Shown here piece by piece: positions 43,859-45,702 of a stretch of 45,702 bases of DNA. The notes beneath the pieces are model-generated. The model was not told the DNA's origin and searched no databases. It worked only from the letters and a program-made list of their open reading frames with translations. The position numbers were made by a program, and so were the translations under genes. This stretch comes from Myxococcales bacterium (GTDB taxonomy: Bacteria; Myxococcota_A; Polyangia; Polyangiales; Houyiibacteriaceae). Numbering within the stretch: the first letter of the stretch is position 1; each line of letters opens with the position of its first letter. The DNA is taken from the NCBI GenBank assembly GCA_019637115.1, contig JAHBWH010000056.1, forward strand, positions 1 to 45,702, in the 5' to 3' direction.

Positions 43859-45403
43859 ATGATCCGACTGCGGAGCTTCTTGGGCGGCGAGTGGCGTGAC
43901 GGCGAGGGCGAGGGCGCGGTCCTCGAGGACCCGGCGACCGAGGCCTCGGTGGCGACGACGAGCACGAAGGGCCTCGATCTCGCGGGGGCTCTCCGCTTCG
44001 CGCGCGAGGAAGGCGGCCCGACGCTCCGCGCGATGACGCTCGCCGAGCGCGGCAAGCTCCTCGACGCGATGACGAGCGCGCTGCAGGCGAAGCGCGAGGC
44101 GCTCATCGACGCCTCGATCGCCAACGCCGGCACCACGCGGTCCGACGCGAAGTTCGACGTCGACGGGGCGATCGGCACCCTCTCCTACTACGCGAAGCTC
44201 GGCCTCTCCCTCGGCGATCGGCGGGTCCGCGTCGAGGGTGAGGGCGAGCAGATCACGCGCAGCAAACGCTTCTGGGGGCACCACGTCTGCGTGCCCCGGC
44301 ACGGCGCGGCGGTCCACATCAACGCGTTCAACTTCCCCGCGTGGGGCCTCGCCGAGAAGGCCGCCGTGGCGCTGCTCGCGGGCGTGCCCGTGGTGACCAA
44401 GCCCGCCACCTCGACGGCTCTCACGGCCTACGTGCTCGTCGAGACACTCGTCGACGCAGGCGTCTTACCGAAAGGCAGCTTGCAGCTCGTCTGCGGCGGC
44501 GCGGGCGATCTGCTCGACCACCTCGGCCCCCAGGATTGTCTCGCGTTCACCGGAAGCGGCGACACGGGCGCCTGGATGCGCGCGCTCGCGCCGGTCACGC
44601 AGCGCTCGGTGCGCGTCAACGTCGAGGCCGACAGCCTCAACGCGGTGGTGCTCGGCCCCGACGTGCGCCCGGGAAGCGACACCTGGCAGGCGTTCGTCCG
44701 CGACGCGGTCCGAGAGATCACCCAGAAGACCGGACAGAAGTGCACGGCGACTCGCCGAATCTTCGTGCCACGCGAGCAGATCGACGCCGCCCTCGAGGCG
44801 ATCGCGGAGGGTTTGAGCGTGATCTCCTTTGGGCTGCCCTCCCGCGACGACGTGCGCATGGGGCCCCTGGCCAGCGCACAACAGCTCCGCGACGTCCAGG
44901 AGGGCATCACGCGCCTCGAGGCGGCGGGCGCGAAGGTCGCCTTCCGCAAAGACGGCGCGCCCGTCGGCGTACCCGTGGGCAAGGGGTACTTCGTCCCGCC
45001 GACCTTGCTCCGCCTCGACGATCCCCACGTCGGCGTGGTGCACGAGCACGAGGTCTTCGGGCCCGTGAGCACCGTGATGCCTTACGGCACCGTCGACGAA
45101 GCCGTCGCCCTCGTCGCCAAGGGCGAAGGTGGCCTCGTCGCGAGCGTCTACACCGACGATCGCGACGCGCTCGAGCGGCTCCTGCTCGGGCTCGCGCCTT
45201 GGAGCGGGCGTGTCCTCGTCAGCAGCGAGAAGGTGGCCGATCAAGCGATCTCGCCCGGCCTCGTCCTGCCCTCCTGCGTGCACGGCGGGCCGGGCCGCGC
45301 CGGCGGTGGCGAGGAGCTGGGCGGCGTCCGCGGCCTCGCGTTCTACGAACAGCGAACCGCCGTCCAGGGTGACCGCGCCCTGCTGGACCGCGTCCTCGGC
45401 TGA
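43859..45403 (+). CDS. boxD: 3,4-dehydroadipyl-CoA semialdehyde dehydrogenase-type enzyme
   Basis: This 514-aa aldehyde dehydrogenase matches the BoxD/PaaZ N-terminal group, which oxidises the semialdehyde of (dehydro)adipyl-CoA with NAD(P) in aerobic benzoyl-CoA or related ring degradation. Visible hallmarks are VHINAFNFPAWGLAEKAAVALLAG, broken here as HINAFNFPAWG and EKAAVALLAG, TKPAT, FTGSGDTG, catalytic E256 in NVEADSLNAVV and nucleophile C295 in GQKCTATRR, HEVFGPV and GPGRAGGGEELGG. Length is normal for a stand-alone enzyme. No other box or paa gene is in the window, so the pathway is inferred from the family alone. The start is ATG 43859. Confidence 0.85.
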   Translation: MIRLRSFLGGEWRDGEGEGAVLEDPATEASVATTSTKGLDLAGALRFAREEGGPTLRAMTLAERGKLLDAMTSALQAKREALIDASIANAGTTRSDAKFDVDGAIGTLSYYAKLGLSLGDRRVRVEGEGEQITRSKRFWGHHVCVPRHGAAVHINAFNFPAWGLAEKAAVALLAGVPVVTKPATSTALTAYVLVETLVDAGVLPKGSLQLVCGGAGDLLDHLGPQDCLAFTGSGDTGAWMRALAPVTQRSVRVNVEADSLNAVVLGPDVRPGSDTWQAFVRDAVREITQKTGQKCTATRRIFVPREQIDAALEAIAEGLSVISFGLPSRDDVRMGPLASAQQLRDVQEGITRLEAAGAKVAFRKDGAPVGVPVGKGYFVPPTLLRLDDPHVGVVHEHEVFGPVSTVMPYGTVDEAVALVAKGEGGLVASVYTDDRDALERLLLGLAPWSGRVLVSSEKVADQAISPGLVLPSCVHGGPGRAGGGEELGGVRGLAFYEQRTAVQGDRALLDRVLG

Positions 45404-45426
45404 GCCGGCGTCGATCACCGCCGATG

Positions 45427-45446
45427 GAGCGCCTCGACGGGCGCTC
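45427..45446. terminator. 7-bp hairpin between convergent genes
   Basis: GAGCGCC, loop TCGACG, then GGCGCTC. It lies between two convergent stops and overlaps the second (45445-45447). No T-run is present, so a terminator role is only possible. Confidence 0.35.
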
Positions 45447-45702
45447 AGGCGACGTAGGCCCGCGCGAGCGTTCGTTGGGGGCCAGGCCCGAAGGGGTTCA
45501 AGTAGAGCGCGTCGACCTCCGACTGACGGGCCAGCTCGGCGCGCAGGGCGCCGCCGTCGACCACCACGTGACGCAGCGCGCCGCCGAAGGAGGGATCGAG
45601 CGCGCCGACGAAGGCCTGGTACGAGTCCGGGCTCGTACACACGACGCCTGGCTGCGCGAAGCCCTCGTGGCCGGGCTTCGCCACCATCCGGCCGTCCGGT
45701 AG
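45445..45702 (-). CDS. Partial gene, possible SseB-like protein
   Basis: Only the C-terminal 85 residues are in the window; the 5' end lies beyond 45702. The segment LPDGRMVAKPGHEGFAQPG then VVCTSPDSYQAFVGALDPS, the VVVDGGALRAELA strand and the end LYLNPFGPGPQRTLAR resemble SseB-family N-terminal domains, whose molecular role is unclear. The reading frame is open to the window edge. Confidence 0.6.
   Translation of the reverse strand, partial: LPDGRMVAKPGHEGFAQPGVVCTSPDSYQAFVGALDPSFGGALRHVVVDGGALRAELARQSEVDALYLNPFGPGPQRTLARAYVA

Overview
The window looks like a piece of a myxobacterial chromosome (Myxococcota, most likely Polyangia, Sandaracinus/Sorangium-like). Clues are the very high GC content, many lipoproteins with Asp/Ala-rich or Cys-rich linkers, a MYXO-CTERM-type C-terminal anchor, MopE-like DxDxDG and DUF4215-like Cys motifs, an AgmX/PglI-type C-terminus, and a Ser/Thr kinase near an FHA protein. 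No tRNA, rRNA, CRISPR array or complete insertion sequence was seen.

Region 1 (280-19231, all minus strand) is the most interesting part. Five genes are packed end to end with gaps of 3, 3, 11 and 2 nt. In transcription order they are: a secreted metzincin protease with a MYXO-CTERM-like anchor (17983-16781); a 2064-aa lipoprotein whose C-terminal third resembles the helical pore and TcB-binding region of Tc-toxin A subunits (16777-10583); a Cys-rich lipoprotein with a propeller-like body (10579-8888); a 2656-aa SpvB/TcB-RHS/TcC fusion ending in an M91 (NleD-like) zinc-metallopeptidase tip (8876-906); and a 207-aa lipoprotein that starts 2 nt after the toxin stop and is a candidate immunity protein (903-280). 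All five carry export signals, which classical Tc subunits lack. A perfect 9-7-9 palindrome lies upstream, followed at a distance by a gene for a possible HTH regulator. The toxin tip and immunity gene, and one patch inside the 2064-aa gene, are much poorer in GC than their surroundings.

Region 2 (19523-24007) holds a Cys-rich MopE-like lipoprotein, an HIT hydrolase, a Uma2-family nuclease-like protein and asparaginyl-tRNA synthetase (asnS).

Region 3 (24273-32188) holds a small membrane protein, a hybrid histidine kinase with a DAPTL-repeat linker, a parvulin-type lipoprotein, a PEGA-like protein, a WxxGxW lipoprotein, a small hypothetical protein, an M15-type peptidase and a small secreted protein. 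Several tandem repeats (13, 15, 16 and 33 bp) lie between or inside these genes.

Region 4 (32189-41059) holds a DUF3943 protein, an ArsA-type ATPase, an outer-membrane-like protein, and then on the plus strand a Ser/Thr kinase, a small lipoprotein, a double-FHA membrane protein and a TPR/AgmX-type protein. This looks like an envelope and phospho-signalling neighbourhood.

Region 5 (41230-45702) holds a phosphohexomutase, a hypothetical protein, a BoxD-type semialdehyde dehydrogenase and the 3' part of another gene.

Three non-coding themes recur. Eight genes have a TAnnnY hexamer 6-8 nt before the start codon and no Shine-Dalgarno sequence, suggesting leaderless transcripts. A dispersed intergenic repeat sits just after three stop codons, always in the same orientation relative to the gene. 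Four consecutive hairpins fill the gap between the convergent genes ending at 41059 and 41230.
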